DNA from: Neptunomonas antarctica
Lineage (GTDB): Bacteria > Pseudomonadota > Gammaproteobacteria > Pseudomonadales > Balneatricaceae
Direction: 5' to 3'
Length of the DNA stretch: 64,000 nucleotides
Assembly (NCBI RefSeq): GCF_001305295.1
Contig: NZ_LJSI01000053.1
Coordinates: forward strand, 744,001-808,000
The position numbers and the translations under genes are program-made. A model generated the notes under the pieces. That model was not told the origin of the DNA. It made no database searches and saw only the letters and a list, made by a program, of their open reading frames with translations. Numbering within the stretch: the first letter of the stretch is position 1; each line of letters starts with the position of its first letter. This document shows, in pieces, positions 26,907 through 36,168 of this stretch.

Positions 26907-28859
26907 ATGAGCGAAAAGATATATCCAGTCAATCCAGAAGTGGCGGCACAGGCACATATTGATAACGCAAAATATGAAGCGATGTATGAGCAGTCTGTGA
27001 ACGATCCTGATGCATTCTGGGGAGAGCACGGAAAGCGTCTTGATTGGTTCAAGCCGTACACCAAAGTAAAAAACACTTCATTTGACCCGCATAATGTCAA
27101 TATCCGCTGGTTTGAAGACGGTACTTTGAATGCTTCGTACAATTGCTTAGATCGCCACCTCGAAACCCGTGGAGATCAGGTTGCTATTATTTGGGAAGGC
27201 GACGATCCGAGCGAATCTGAAAATATTACGTATCGGGATTTACACGAGCGCGTCTGTCGCTTTTCCAATGCACTAAAAGCTCAGGGTGTTGAAAAGGGTG
27301 ATGTGGTTACTCTTTATATGCCGATGATTCCAGAAGCGGCTGTCGCTATGCTGGCATGTACACGAATTGGTGCAGTACATTCTATTGTCTTCGGTGGCTT
27401 CTCTCCTGAAGCAGTAGCCGCACGTATTGAAGGCGCTAAGTCTAAAGTCGTTGTGACGTCTAACTACTCATTGCGCGGTGGCAAGATTGTTCCGCTTAAA
27501 GCAAATGTAGATAAAGCGTTGGAGCATCCTGCTGCCGCGGCGCTGGTTACTAGCGTGATTGTTGTTAAGCGTGTTGATCAGGATGTTGCCTGGAACGAAA
27601 AAGTCGACGTTTGGTACGAAGACTTAGTGGCAGCAGCATCTGCAGAGTGTGCCCCTGAAGAGATGGAAGCAGAAGCACCGATGTTTATTCTTTATACATC
27701 AGGTTCTACCGGTGCACCTAAAGGGCTGGAACATACGACAGGCGGCTACATGGTGTATGCAGCCATGACGCACGAATATGCTTTTGACTATAAACAGGGT
27801 GACATCTACTGGTGTACAGCGGATGTTGGTTGGGTAACGGGTCACAGCTATATTGTTTATGGACCATTAGCCAACGGTGCTACCACGCTGATGTTTGAAG
27901 GTGTGCCTAACTATCCGGATAACAGCCGTTTTGGTCGTGTTATCGAAAAGCATAAAGTTAACCAGTTCTATACAGCCCCTACGGCTATCCGTTCGCTGAT
28001 GCAGCAGGGTGAAGATGTATTGGGTGATTCTGATTTGTCTTCTTTGCGTATTCTTGGATCGGTGGGTGAGCCTATCAATCCTGAAGCATGGGAATGGTAT
28101 TACCGTGTTATAGGTAAAAATCGTTGTCCTATCGTGGATACCTGGTGGCAGACTGAAACAGGCGGTTTAATGATTCTGCCTCTGCCGGGTGCTACTCCGA
28201 TGAAGCCGGGTTGTGCTTCGCGTCCATTCTTTGGTGTGCAACCTGCCTTAGTTGATGCCGAGGGGGTTGAGTTGGAAGGCGAAGCTGCAGGGAATCTTGT
28301 TATTAAAGATTCATGGCCTGGTCAGAGTCGCTCTATCTGGGGTGATCATGAGCGCTTTACTCAAACCTACTTCACTACGTATAAAGGTATGTATACCACG
28401 GGGGACGGCGCACGTCGTGACGCTGACGGTTATTACTGGATAACCGGTCGTGTCGATGACGTTATTAACGTATCGGGTCACCGTATGGGTACGGCAGAAG
28501 TTGAGTCTGCTTTGGTTGCTCATCCTGCCGTTGCTGAAGCCGCTGTTGTTGGTTATCCGCATGCCTTAAAAGGTCAGGGTATTTATGTGTACGTAACGCT
28601 TCAGTCAGGCTTTGAAGAATCAGATGAGTTGATTAAAGAGCTGCGACTGCATGTTCGTAAAGAAATCGGACCTATTGCTTCTCCTGACTTGATTCAGTTC
28701 GCTCCGGGTATGCCTAAAACCCGCTCAGGTAAAATCATGCGCCGTATATTGCGTAAAATTGCAGAAGATGATTTTGATGCGTTAGGTGATACTTCTACGC
28801 TGTCGGATCCGTCTGTTGTTGATGATCTGATCGAAAATCGAATGAATCGTAAAGTTTAA
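26907..28859 (+). CDS. acs: Acetyl-CoA synthetase Acs
   Basis: Converts acetate, ATP and CoA to acetyl-CoA through acetyl-AMP, the high-affinity acetate assimilation route. Motifs visible are the AMP-binding P-loop [15 protein letters not shown], the motif [40 protein letters not shown] and the C-terminal [14 protein letters not shown]. The Lys of SGK is residue 609, the position known to be inactivated by acetylation in Salmonella Acs. 650 residues, full length. Its neighbours crbR and crbS form the two-component system that controls acs in Vibrio and Pseudomonas. Confidence 0.97.
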   Translation: MSEKIYPVNPEVAAQAHIDNAKYEAMYEQSVNDPDAFWGEHGKRLDWFKPYTKVKNTSFDPHNVNIRWFEDGTLNASYNCLDRHLETRGDQVAIIWEGDDPSESENITYRDLHERVCRFSNALKAQGVEKGDVVTLYMPMIPEAAVAMLACTRIGAVHSIVFGGFSPEAVAARIEGAKSKVVVTSNYSLRGGKIVPLKANVDKALEHPAAAALVTSVIVVKRVDQDVAWNEKVDVWYEDLVAAASAECAPEEMEAEAPMFILYTSGSTGAPKGLEHTTGGYMVYAAMTHEYAFDYKQGDIYWCTADVGWVTGHSYIVYGPLANGATTLMFEGVPNYPDNSRFGRVIEKHKVNQFYTAPTAIRSLMQQGEDVLGDSDLSSLRILGSVGEPINPEAWEWYYRVIGKNRCPIVDTWWQTETGGLMILPLPGATPMKPGCASRPFFGVQPALVDAEGVELEGEAAGNLVIKDSWPGQSRSIWGDHERFTQTYFTTYKGMYTTGDGARRDADGYYWITGRVDDVINVSGHRMGTAEVESALVAHPAVAEAAVVGYPHALKGQGIYVYVTLQSGFEESDELIKELRLHVRKEIGPIASPDLIQFAPGMPKTRSGKIMRRILRKIAEDDFDALGDTSTLSDPSVVDDLIENRMNRKV

Positions 28860-28884
28860 GCCTTTATAAACGATTAAATTGTTT

Positions 28885-28921
28885 AAAACTCCTTCTTCAG
28901 CGGGTCTGTAGAGGGAGTTTT
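28885..28921 (+). terminator. Possible weak terminator after acs
   Basis: AAAACTCC and GGAGTTTT are separated by a long loop of about 21 bases; the T-run is short (TTTT). Confidence 0.35.
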
Positions 28922-29001
28922 AGGTTTAGAGGTGTTATTATTCTGATAATTAAAGAATGAATAGTAGAGATGTGGGCGTGTCTTCGTCCAGAGGATTAAA
29001 T

Positions 29002-29670
29002 ATGCAGCTAGCCAGTAAAATCATTATTGCAGATGACCATCCATTGTTTCGTGCAGCATTGCGTCAGGCAGTAAGTCAGGCGATTCAAGGTGTTGAAATT
29101 GTAGAGGCCGACTCTCTGGCTGCTGTTCAGGAAGCCGTTGTTCAGCATAGCGATGCTGATTTGGTCTTATTGGATCTTCATATGCCGGGAACGCACGGCT
29201 TTACTGGTTTGGTCTTTTTGCGTGGACAGAACCCTGGTATTCCTGTGATTGTTGTTTCAGGTAGTGAAGAAGTGAGTGTTATGAGGCGAGCAATTGATTA
29301 TGGCGCTTCAGGTTTTATTCCTAAATCTGCATCGCTTGAAACCATTTCTGAAGCCATAGTTGCTGTATTAAAAGGTGAAGAGTGGCTGCCGCGGGATATT
29401 ACAGAAAATGGTACCGTAGATGTAAGCGAAGAAGAGCGCAAGTTTGCTGCCGCTCTGGTATCACTGACGCCTCAGCAGTTTAGAGTGCTGACGATGCTAA
29501 CCGAAGGTTTGCTGAACAAGCAGATTGCTTATGAATTAAATGTATCTGAAGCCACTATTAAGGCACACGTTACAGCTATTTTACGTAAGTTGCGTGTCCA
29601 CAGTCGTACTCAGGCTGTAATAGCGGCTCAACGTTTGAGTGTTGATCCTGCACGCACAAATATGGAATAA
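29002..29670 (+). CDS. crbR: LuxR-family response regulator CrbR (acetate switch)
   Basis: A receiver (residues 5-125, acidic pair in IIADDHPLFR, acceptor Asp58 in LVLLDLHMPG) is joined to a LuxR-type HTH (about 150-215, LTPQQFRVLTMLTEGLLNKQIAYELNVSEATIKAHV). Between acs and a CrbS-type sensor it is best read as CrbR (called ErdR/AgmR-like in pseudomonads), the activator of acs and of carbon-uptake genes. ATG 29002 is chosen for the AGAGG upstream; an ATG 15 codons earlier has no site. 222 residues. The name rests on context as well as sequence. Confidence 0.82.
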   Translation: MQLASKIIIADDHPLFRAALRQAVSQAIQGVEIVEADSLAAVQEAVVQHSDADLVLLDLHMPGTHGFTGLVFLRGQNPGIPVIVVSGSEEVSVMRRAIDYGASGFIPKSASLETISEAIVAVLKGEEWLPRDITENGTVDVSEEERKFAAALVSLTPQQFRVLTMLTEGLLNKQIAYELNVSEATIKAHVTAILRKLRVHSRTQAVIAAQRLSVDPARTNME

Positions 29671-29714
29671 ATAGAATTTCTCAAAGATGTCTTTGTGATG
29701 CGCTGAGACGTTTT

Positions 29715-29741
29715 AAAAGCACCCTTGTAGGGTGCTTTTTT
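29715..29741. terminator. Bidirectional terminator between crbR and crbS
   Basis: A perfect 10-bp stem AAAAGCACCC / GGGTGCTTTT with loop TTGTA and T-runs on both sides. It overlaps the TAA stop codon of the leftward crbS. Confidence 0.9.
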
Positions 29742-32700
29742 ATGCTATTTTGCTGGCCGCAATAAGTTTATTGATCATGGCACGCAAGGCTGCGGGTTTG
29801 ATAGGTTTGGTCAGTAGTTGTGCGCCGGATTGCTCTATCTTATTTTTTACTTCATCGGTGCGGTCGGCCGTTATGATGAGAGCGGGGATCTCTTTTTCCC
29901 ATGTCTGATAGAGTGCTGACAGTGCCATGAGCCCTGTATCGGATTCATTTAAATGGTAGTCAGCCAGCACTATATCTGGTTGTGGTGCGTTTTCTGGGTA
30001 TAAGGCGATGGCGGTTTCTATCGATATTGCTGTATATGTTTCGCAACCCCAGCCTTGTAGCAAGGCGGACATACCTTCCAGAATTTTTGGTTCATTATCG
30101 ATAATCAGAGCAATGGTTCCATTTAACGCTTTGCTCCTGATCCAGCCACGTTGTTCCGGTTTTGAATGTACTTCTTTGGCAGGATCGCCTAATGGCACAA
30201 GAACGCTGAAAACGGTACCTGATCCTGGCCATGAACGTACCCTTATTTTATGCTTTAACATTCTGGCGATACGATCTGTAATAGCCAACCCGAGTCCTAG
30301 TCCTTGTACCTTTGAATGTTTCGGATTGTTGATGCGTTTAAATTCTTCAAAAACTTCATGCAGCTTTTCTTCTGGGATGCCAACACCGGTATCCCAGACT
30401 TCAATACGCAGGTTTTTTCCATCACGCCGACATCCTAGCAGTACTTTACCGTCTTGGGTGTAGCGCACAGCATTAGATAGAAAATTTTGTAGAATACGCC
30501 GTAATAGTTTTTGATCGGAAGCGATGATTTGGTGGCAGTGAACAAAATGAAACGTTAACGTTTTTTCTTGGGTAAGTGCGGTAAATTCAGCACAAAGGTT
30601 GCTAAATAATGTGTCTATAGAGAAGTGTGTAATGACCGGTTCAAGTGCGCCAGCGTCCAATTTAGAGATGTCTAGAATCGTTGTGATGAGTTCTTCGGCT
30701 GCTTTAAGAGATCCGTCCAGATTATCCACTAATTGCGTTGTACTGGGCGAATAGTGGCTTTGTTGGGCGAGCGCGGAGGTAAAGAGTCGTGCTGCATTCA
30801 GTGGCTGCAAGAGATCATGGCTGGCGGCTGCCAAAAAGCGGGTTTTACCTAAGTTAGCCGCTTCAGCATCACTTTTTGCCTGACGTAGTTCGTCTTCCAT
30901 CAGAGCGCGTATAGTATTTTCTTTGCGGAGCTCTTTGTTGACGACGGACAATGCGTGAGTTCGTTCCTTAACGCGTTGTTCTAGTGTTTCGTTGGTGATT
31001 TGCAGTGCGATTTCTGCTTCACGTCGCTCGGTAATATCCTGATACAACGTAAAGTACCCTAATACATCGCCATATTCTCCGATATGCGGAATATATGTGA
31101 CTTCTGCAAAGCGTTTGGCGCCGTTTTGTGAGGGTAGGTCTGTTTCAAATTTTTGGCGTTTACCGTTTAGTGCTTGCTGAATGAAGTCATAGCGTTGTGC
31201 ATATATAGTGTCACTCAGAACTTTGTAAGCAGCCATACCTACGATTTTGTCTCGTTCAAGTCCAAAGGCATCAGCATAGGCTTTATTGGCAAAAAGGTAG
31301 CGGCTTTCTGTATCAAGGTATGCGATAAGCACCGGTACGTTATCGGTATAAATCCGGATGTTCTGTTCGCTTTCACGCAGGGCTTCTTCAACACGCTTGT
31401 GTTGAGTAATGTCCATATAAGTATTAACGTAGCCGCCATTGGGTGTTGGATTATCGCGCACTTCAAGGACTGATCCATCAGGTCGATAGCGTTCATATCG
31501 ATGAGGCTCACCCGATTTAATGCTATCCAGACGCCGGCTGATCTGCTCTTCAATATTTCCAGGACCATATTCGCCTTTCAGTGCGTTATAGCGGAATATT
31601 TCTTCGATAGAGCGCCCTACACAGATGAGGCCTTCCGGATAGTTGAACATTTGAATGTAAGGGCGGTTCCACGCAACCAGTCGTAATTGTTGGTCGCTAA
31701 CGCTGATGCCTAACCCAATATTCTCTATGGTAGATTGTAAAAGAGACCGATTAAAACGCAGTGCCTGAGATGCCTCATCAACGATAGAGACGACATCGCC
31801 GATCTGCATGTCTTTTCCGCGTAGCGTTGACGCCAGTACGATGCGCGCAGAGGACGCGCCAATTACGCCGGCGAGTAAACGTTCCGTGAAGTTATTTAGT
31901 TCTGATGTAGCTTTTTCTCCCGATTGGGGTGGATCTTCGTTGCGCTGGAGTGCGTATCCAGTGAAGGCGTGCTGGGTTCGGCTTAATCCCAGAAAACGCT
32001 CAGTAAGCATTTGCAAATCGCCTACGGTTACAGTTCCATGCTGGCGAGAGGGGGTTGTCGGGTCGTTGTTATAAACATCGACAAAAGCACTGGCCTGAAT
32101 ACGCTCGGATAATCGTTGTGATGTATAGTGCGAAATTACAATGTAGAGGGCGCTATTGACTAATAGGCTCCACAAAACCCCATGTGTGAGGGGGTCCAGA
32201 TTACTAAAACTAAACAGCGCGGTAGGTGTTAATAGGTGGTAATCAAATAATCCATTTTCTAAAAAATGTGGAGAAATGATACCGGCATCGGTCAGTGTTG
32301 GTATGACAAGGGTATAAATCCACAGTAAAAGTCCTGCTGCCATACCGGTTAGCGCGCCTTGGCGAGAACCTTTCTTCCAGAAAATGCCGCCTATGATGGT
32401 CGGCATAAATTGCGCTACGGCGACAAAAGCGAGCAGGCCAAAGGATGAGAGGGGGCCTTGATCTCCTAAAATCCGGTAGTAAAAATAAGCCATGATAAGC
32501 AAAGCGATAATGGTTAAGCGTCTGACTTTTAATAATAGTGTGCCAAGATCATTACTTTGCGCCAACTGAAGTCGGGATATTCTGAATAGCAGGGGCATTA
32601 CGATGTCGTTGCAGACCATGGTAGATAGCGTGATGCTTGCGACAATTACCATGCTGGTGGCGGCAGAGAGCCCGCCTATAAAGGCAAAAGTTGCGAGTTT

Positions 32701-33672
32701 TTTGTTGCCTAATTCGAAGGGCAGCATGAGAACAAAAGAGTCAGGATCAATAGATTGTCCCTGGAAATAAAAATTACCTGCTGTGGCTATCGGAAGCACA
32801 AAAATACTGAGAAGAATCATGTAGAACGGAAATAACCAGCGTGCTATGCGTAAGTTTTTAATGTCGGAATTTTCTACAATAGTGACATGGAATTGTCGAG
32901 GCAGGCAGAAGATGGCACAGGCTGCTAGTATAATCTCAGTTACAAAACTGCCTTCAAGGAAATGTGTATATTTTGAGTCGGATTGGAGCTGTTGACTGAC
33001 GTGGTATAACGTATCGTAAAGACCGTCAAAAATGTGTCCGGATATAAAAATACCTACAGCTATAAAGGCGGTGAGCTTGATAATTGACTCAAAAGCAACG
33101 GCAAGCACAATACCTTCATGATGTTCGGTTGCATCAATATGTCGGGTACCAAAAAGAATGGCAAAAATGGCCATTAAAATAGCCACAAAAAGCGCAGTAT
33201 CGCTACCTTTGCTAAGTGCTTCTGTAGTGCCGGGTGCGAGAGCGTTATAACTCAGCGCAACGGCTTTTAATTGCATGGCGATATAAGGGATGGTGCCAAG
33301 TACTGCGATGATCGTAACAAGCACAGCCAGTGCCTGACTTTTGCCGTAGCGTGATGAGATAAAATCGGAAATAGTAGTAATGTTTTGTTGCTTACTGATA
33401 AGCATCATTTTTTCTATAATGCGCCAGCCAAACACGAAAACGAAAACAGGCCCCAGATAGGTGGCTAAGAACTCCCAGCCCGAGTATGAAGCCCGACCGA
33501 CCGACCCATAAAAGGTCCATGAGGAGCAATACACGGCCAGGGATAACGAATAAATAATCGGATTGTTTGCGTAGGACTTTCCACTGGTTGTTTTGTCCCC
33601 ATAATAGGCGATGCCGAATAGCAGGCTAACATACAGGAGTGAAATCAGAATTATGGACCAGCCTGACAGCAT
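29740..33672 (-). CDS. crbS: Hybrid sensor kinase CrbS (transporter-like domain, STAC, PAS, kinase, receiver)
   Basis: A 1310-residue membrane hybrid kinase. Residues 1 to about 510 are a sodium:solute symporter (SLC5) domain of about 13 membrane helices, beginning MLSGWSIILISLLYVSLLFGI. Next comes a STAC-like linker (about 535-610, VGDLQMLTERFLGLSR). Two PAS domains follow (QSTIENIGLGISVSD; TDNVPVLIAYLDTESRYLFANKAYADAFG). The dimerisation helix carries His952 in AAASHDLLQPLNA, then an HATPase (GLGLGLAITDRIAR) and a receiver with Asp1238 in VLADYHLN. This architecture defines CrbS, which senses acetate or its transport and drives CrbR. Convergent to crbR, divergent from the symporter operon. 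Confidence 0.92.
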   Translation of the reverse strand: MLSGWSIILISLLYVSLLFGIAYYGDKTTSGKSYANNPIIYSLSLAVYCSSWTFYGSVGRASYSGWEFLATYLGPVFVFVFGWRIIEKMMLISKQQNITTISDFISSRYGKSQALAVLVTIIAVLGTIPYIAMQLKAVALSYNALAPGTTEALSKGSDTALFVAILMAIFAILFGTRHIDATEHHEGIVLAVAFESIIKLTAFIAVGIFISGHIFDGLYDTLYHVSQQLQSDSKYTHFLEGSFVTEIILAACAIFCLPRQFHVTIVENSDIKNLRIARWLFPFYMILLSIFVLPIATAGNFYFQGQSIDPDSFVLMLPFELGNKKLATFAFIGGLSAATSMVIVASITLSTMVCNDIVMPLLFRISRLQLAQSNDLGTLLLKVRRLTIIALLIMAYFYYRILGDQGPLSSFGLLAFVAVAQFMPTIIGGIFWKKGSRQGALTGMAAGLLLWIYTLVIPTLTDAGIISPHFLENGLFDYHLLTPTALFSFSNLDPLTHGVLWSLLVNSALYIVISHYTSQRLSERIQASAFVDVYNNDPTTPSRQHGTVTVGDLQMLTERFLGLSRTQHAFTGYALQRNEDPPQSGEKATSELNNFTERLLAGVIGASSARIVLASTLRGKDMQIGDVVSIVDEASQALRFNRSLLQSTIENIGLGISVSDQQLRLVAWNRPYIQMFNYPEGLICVGRSIEEIFRYNALKGEYGPGNIEEQISRRLDSIKSGEPHRYERYRPDGSVLEVRDNPTPNGGYVNTYMDITQHKRVEEALRESEQNIRIYTDNVPVLIAYLDTESRYLFANKAYADAFGLERDKIVGMAAYKVLSDTIYAQRYDFIQQALNGKRQKFETDLPSQNGAKRFAEVTYIPHIGEYGDVLGYFTLYQDITERREAEIALQITNETLEQRVKERTHALSVVNKELRKENTIRALMEDELRQAKSDAEAANLGKTRFLAAASHDLLQPLNAARLFTSALAQQSHYSPSTTQLVDNLDGSLKAAEELITTILDISKLDAGALEPVITHFSIDTLFSNLCAEFTALTQEKTLTFHFVHCHQIIASDQKLLRRILQNFLSNAVRYTQDGKVLLGCRRDGKNLRIEVWDTGVGIPEEKLHEVFEEFKRINNPKHSKVQGLGLGLAITDRIARMLKHKIRVRSWPGSGTVFSVLVPLGDPAKEVHSKPEQRGWIRSKALNGTIALIIDNEPKILEGMSALLQGWGCETYTAISIETAIALYPENAPQPDIVLADYHLNESDTGLMALSALYQTWEKEIPALIITADRTDEVKNKIEQSGAQLLTKPIKPAALRAMINKLIAASKIA

Positions 33673-33745
33673 GTCGACATACCCTTGGAATTAAATGTGT
33701 GAACCTAAGTGTAACCTAAACCCACTATGATCCTAATACTTCAGT

Positions 33746-33759
33746 TATACCTTTGTATA
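33746..33759. promoter_or_regulatory. Candidate CrbR operator upstream of the symporter operon
   Basis: TATACCTTTGTATA is a palindrome TATAC-N4-GTATA. A promoter-like TTGTAT, 17 bases, GATTAT begins 5 bases downstream, a layout like the acs site. It lies in the 281-base gap divergent between crbS and the symporter, so it could serve either. Confidence 0.4.
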
Positions 33760-33854
33760 GCCTGTTGTATGTTAAAGGGTTTTCAAAGATTATGTTACAA
33801 GTGAAGAGCCATGCAGTCTGCAGCGTAGTTTTTGATAGTTGTCTACAATGTCTA

Positions 33855-33878
33855 CCGACTAAAGTCGGGGATTTTTTT
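33855..33878 (+). terminator. Terminator-like hairpin in the leader of the symporter operon
   Basis: CCGAC, loop TAAA, GTCGG, then GGA and seven T. It stands about 75 bases before the first gene and downstream of the putative promoter, with no gene ending before it. It could be an attenuator or the end of a small RNA. Confidence 0.5.
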
Positions 33879-33953
33879 GGGCTGACTCTCTGATAAATTC
33901 ACTCGGTCTACTTCTTTCACTTAATCCGATAAAAAAAAATTAAGGATAGTGCC

Positions 33954-34214
33954 ATGTCAATCAGTAGTGAGAGCGCAAAAGCCTATTGGGGCGAAAACTT
34001 GCGCATAATAATGTTTTACCTTGCCATCTGGTTCGTAGTTTCCTACGGCTGTGGCATTTTGTTTGTTGATGCGCTTGATAAAATCGACTTTTTCGGTTTT
34101 CCATTGGGCTTCTGGTTTGGTCAGCAAGGTTCAATTTTCGTCTTCGTCGTCTTGATCTGGGCTTATGTAGCCAGTATGAACAAGCTAGATGCAAAATATG
34201 ACGTTCAAGAATAA
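33954..34214 (+). CDS. Sodium:solute symporter small subunit (DUF4212)
   Basis: An 86-residue membrane protein with two hydrophobic helices (IIMFYLAIWFVVSYGCGILFV; GSIFVFVVLIWAYVASM) around the conserved FFGFPLGFWFGQQGS. This is the DUF4212 small subunit that occurs immediately before VC2705-type sodium:solute symporters. AAGGAT precedes the ATG; the large subunit follows after 33 bases. In this acetate locus it probably takes the place of the DUF485/YjcH partner of ActP. Confidence 0.88.
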   Translation: MSISSESAKAYWGENLRIIMFYLAIWFVVSYGCGILFVDALDKIDFFGFPLGFWFGQQGSIFVFVVLIWAYVASMNKLDAKYDVQE

Positions 34215-34247
34215 TAATAATTTAACTAAATTTAGGGCGGCGTTAAT

Positions 34248-36065
34248 ATGAGTGTTGATATGTTATCGTACCTGTTTATTGGTGGATCCTTCCTCCTTTA
34301 CATAGGTATTGCAGTCTGGGCCCGTGCTGGCTCAACAAAAGAGTTTTATGTTGCGGGCGGTGGTGTACACCCAATTGCTAACGGTATGGCGACAGCTGCC
34401 GATTGGATGTCTGCTGCATCTTTTATCTCCCTGGCGGGTCTGATCTCCTTTATAGGTCGTGATGGTTCTGCATATCTGATGGGTTGGACCGGTGGTTACG
34501 TGCTGTTGGCTATGTTGCTGGCACCTTACCTGCGTAAGTTTGGTAAGTTTACAGTGCCTGACTTTGTGGGTGACCGTTATGAATCGAACACTGCTCGTAT
34601 TATCGGTGTTGCGTGTACCATCATCATCTCCTTCACGTATGTGGCAGGTCAGATGCGTGGTGTTGGGATCGTATTCTCCCGTTATCTGCATGTAGATATT
34701 AATACAGGTGTTATCTTAGGTATGGCGATTGTATTCTTTTATGCCGTATTGGGTGGCATGAAAGGTATTACCTATACTCAGGTAGCTCAGTACTGTGTAC
34801 TGATTCTGGCATTTACTGTACCAGCATTCTTCTTGTCTGCTCAGGTAACAGGTCATATCCTTCCTCAGATCGGTTTAGGTGCTACGCTTGAAACAGGACA
34901 GTCAGTTTTGGCTACTCTGGATCAGCTGTCTATGGACCTTGGTTTTGCGCAATATACCACCGGTACGAAAAGTACGATTGATATCTTCTGTCTGACCGTC
35001 GCGCTGATGTGCGGTACTGCGGGTCTGCCACATGTAATCGTGCGTTTCTTCACGGTTCCGCGTGTTAAAGATGCACGTACGTCTGCAGGTTATGCGTTGA
35101 TTTTCATCGCGCTGCTTTACACTGCTATTCCTGGTGTTGCTGGTTTTGGCCGTGTAAATCTGATTCAGACATTGAATGGTCCTGATAACGCCGGTACTGA
35201 ATATGCTGCCATTCCTGACTGGTTTAAGAACTGGGAAAATGCTGGTTTGTTAGCATGGAATGACCGTAACGGTGACGGAAAAATTCAGTATGCTGCAGGT
35301 AGTGCTTTTGACAGCAAAGGCGGTAAACCTGCTTTTGATGACGGAGCAGATCCACGTGGTGAGATGGGGCAACGTCTGGCTACTAACGCATTGGTAGGCG
35401 CTGAGTTTGATGCGACTAAACAGCCTTTTGCGAACGAAGTTTATGTTGACCGTGACATCATGGTACTTGCTAACCCTGAAATTGCTCAGCTTCCGGCTTG
35501 GGTTATTGCATTGGTAGCGGCCGGTGCTGTTGCTGCGGCTCTATCGACAGCAGCAGGTCTGTTGTTGGTTATCTCTACCGCGATTGCGCATGACTTGATG
35601 AAAACAGTGATTAGTCCGAATATCACTGATAAGCAGGAGTTGATGTACGCTCGTATGGCGGCGGTTGTTGCTATCTTGATTGCAGGTTACTTCGGTATTA
35701 ATCCTCCAGGGTTTGTGGCGCAGGTAGTTGCGTTGGCATTTGGTATTGCGAGTGCTTCGGTATTCCCAACACTGATGCTGGGTATCTTCTACACACGCAT
35801 GAACACTCAGGGCGCGATTGCCGGTATGCTGGTAGGTCTGTTGTCTACTGTCGGCTACATGTGGTACTTCGTGTTTGGCGGTGGTGATCCTGCTGACTAC
35901 TTCATGGGTATTAGCCCGGGTGGTTTTGGTGCTGTTGGTCTGGTACTGCACTTTGTGGTTGCTATTGTAGTAGCTAAGTTCACGCCTCCACCATCAGAAG
36001 AGATGCAGCGTATTGTTGCTGATCTGCGTATTCCACGTGGTGCTGGTGAAGCTCACGCTCACTAA
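34248..36065 (+). CDS. Sodium:solute symporter large subunit (VC2705/ActP-like), probable acetate uptake
   Basis: A 605-residue SLC5-family transporter with about 13 membrane helices. Family motifs include EFYVAGGGVHPIANGMATAADWMSAASFIS, MCGTAGLPHVIVRFFTVPRVKDAR and AAALSTAAGLLLVIS. A soluble insertion of about 80 residues (310-390, including DRNGDGKIQYAAGSAFDSKGG, partly EF-hand-like) lies between helices, as in the VC2705 subfamily. Context with acs, crbR and crbS suggests acetate or another short carboxylate as substrate; the substrate cannot be read from sequence. Terminated by a strong hairpin. Confidence 0.88.
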   Translation: MSVDMLSYLFIGGSFLLYIGIAVWARAGSTKEFYVAGGGVHPIANGMATAADWMSAASFISLAGLISFIGRDGSAYLMGWTGGYVLLAMLLAPYLRKFGKFTVPDFVGDRYESNTARIIGVACTIIISFTYVAGQMRGVGIVFSRYLHVDINTGVILGMAIVFFYAVLGGMKGITYTQVAQYCVLILAFTVPAFFLSAQVTGHILPQIGLGATLETGQSVLATLDQLSMDLGFAQYTTGTKSTIDIFCLTVALMCGTAGLPHVIVRFFTVPRVKDARTSAGYALIFIALLYTAIPGVAGFGRVNLIQTLNGPDNAGTEYAAIPDWFKNWENAGLLAWNDRNGDGKIQYAAGSAFDSKGGKPAFDDGADPRGEMGQRLATNALVGAEFDATKQPFANEVYVDRDIMVLANPEIAQLPAWVIALVAAGAVAAALSTAAGLLLVISTAIAHDLMKTVISPNITDKQELMYARMAAVVAILIAGYFGINPPGFVAQVVALAFGIASASVFPTLMLGIFYTRMNTQGAIAGMLVGLLSTVGYMWYFVFGGGDPADYFMGISPGGFGAVGLVLHFVVAIVVAKFTPPPSEEMQRIVADLRIPRGAGEAHAH

Positions 36066-36114
36066 GAATTGAGATAGTTTCGGACTAGATGTCGAAATAA
36101 ACTCAGCATTATTG

Positions 36115-36148
36115 AAGGCGCATCAGCGAAGGTTGATGCGCCTTTTTT
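36115..36148 (+). terminator. Intrinsic terminator after the symporter
   Basis: An 11-bp stem AAGGCGCATCA / TGATGCGCCTT with an 8-base loop, followed by T. The next gene starts 20 bases later, so it may be read separately or by partial read-through. Confidence 0.9.
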
Positions 36149-36168
36149 ATTAAGACAGGAGAGTAGAT

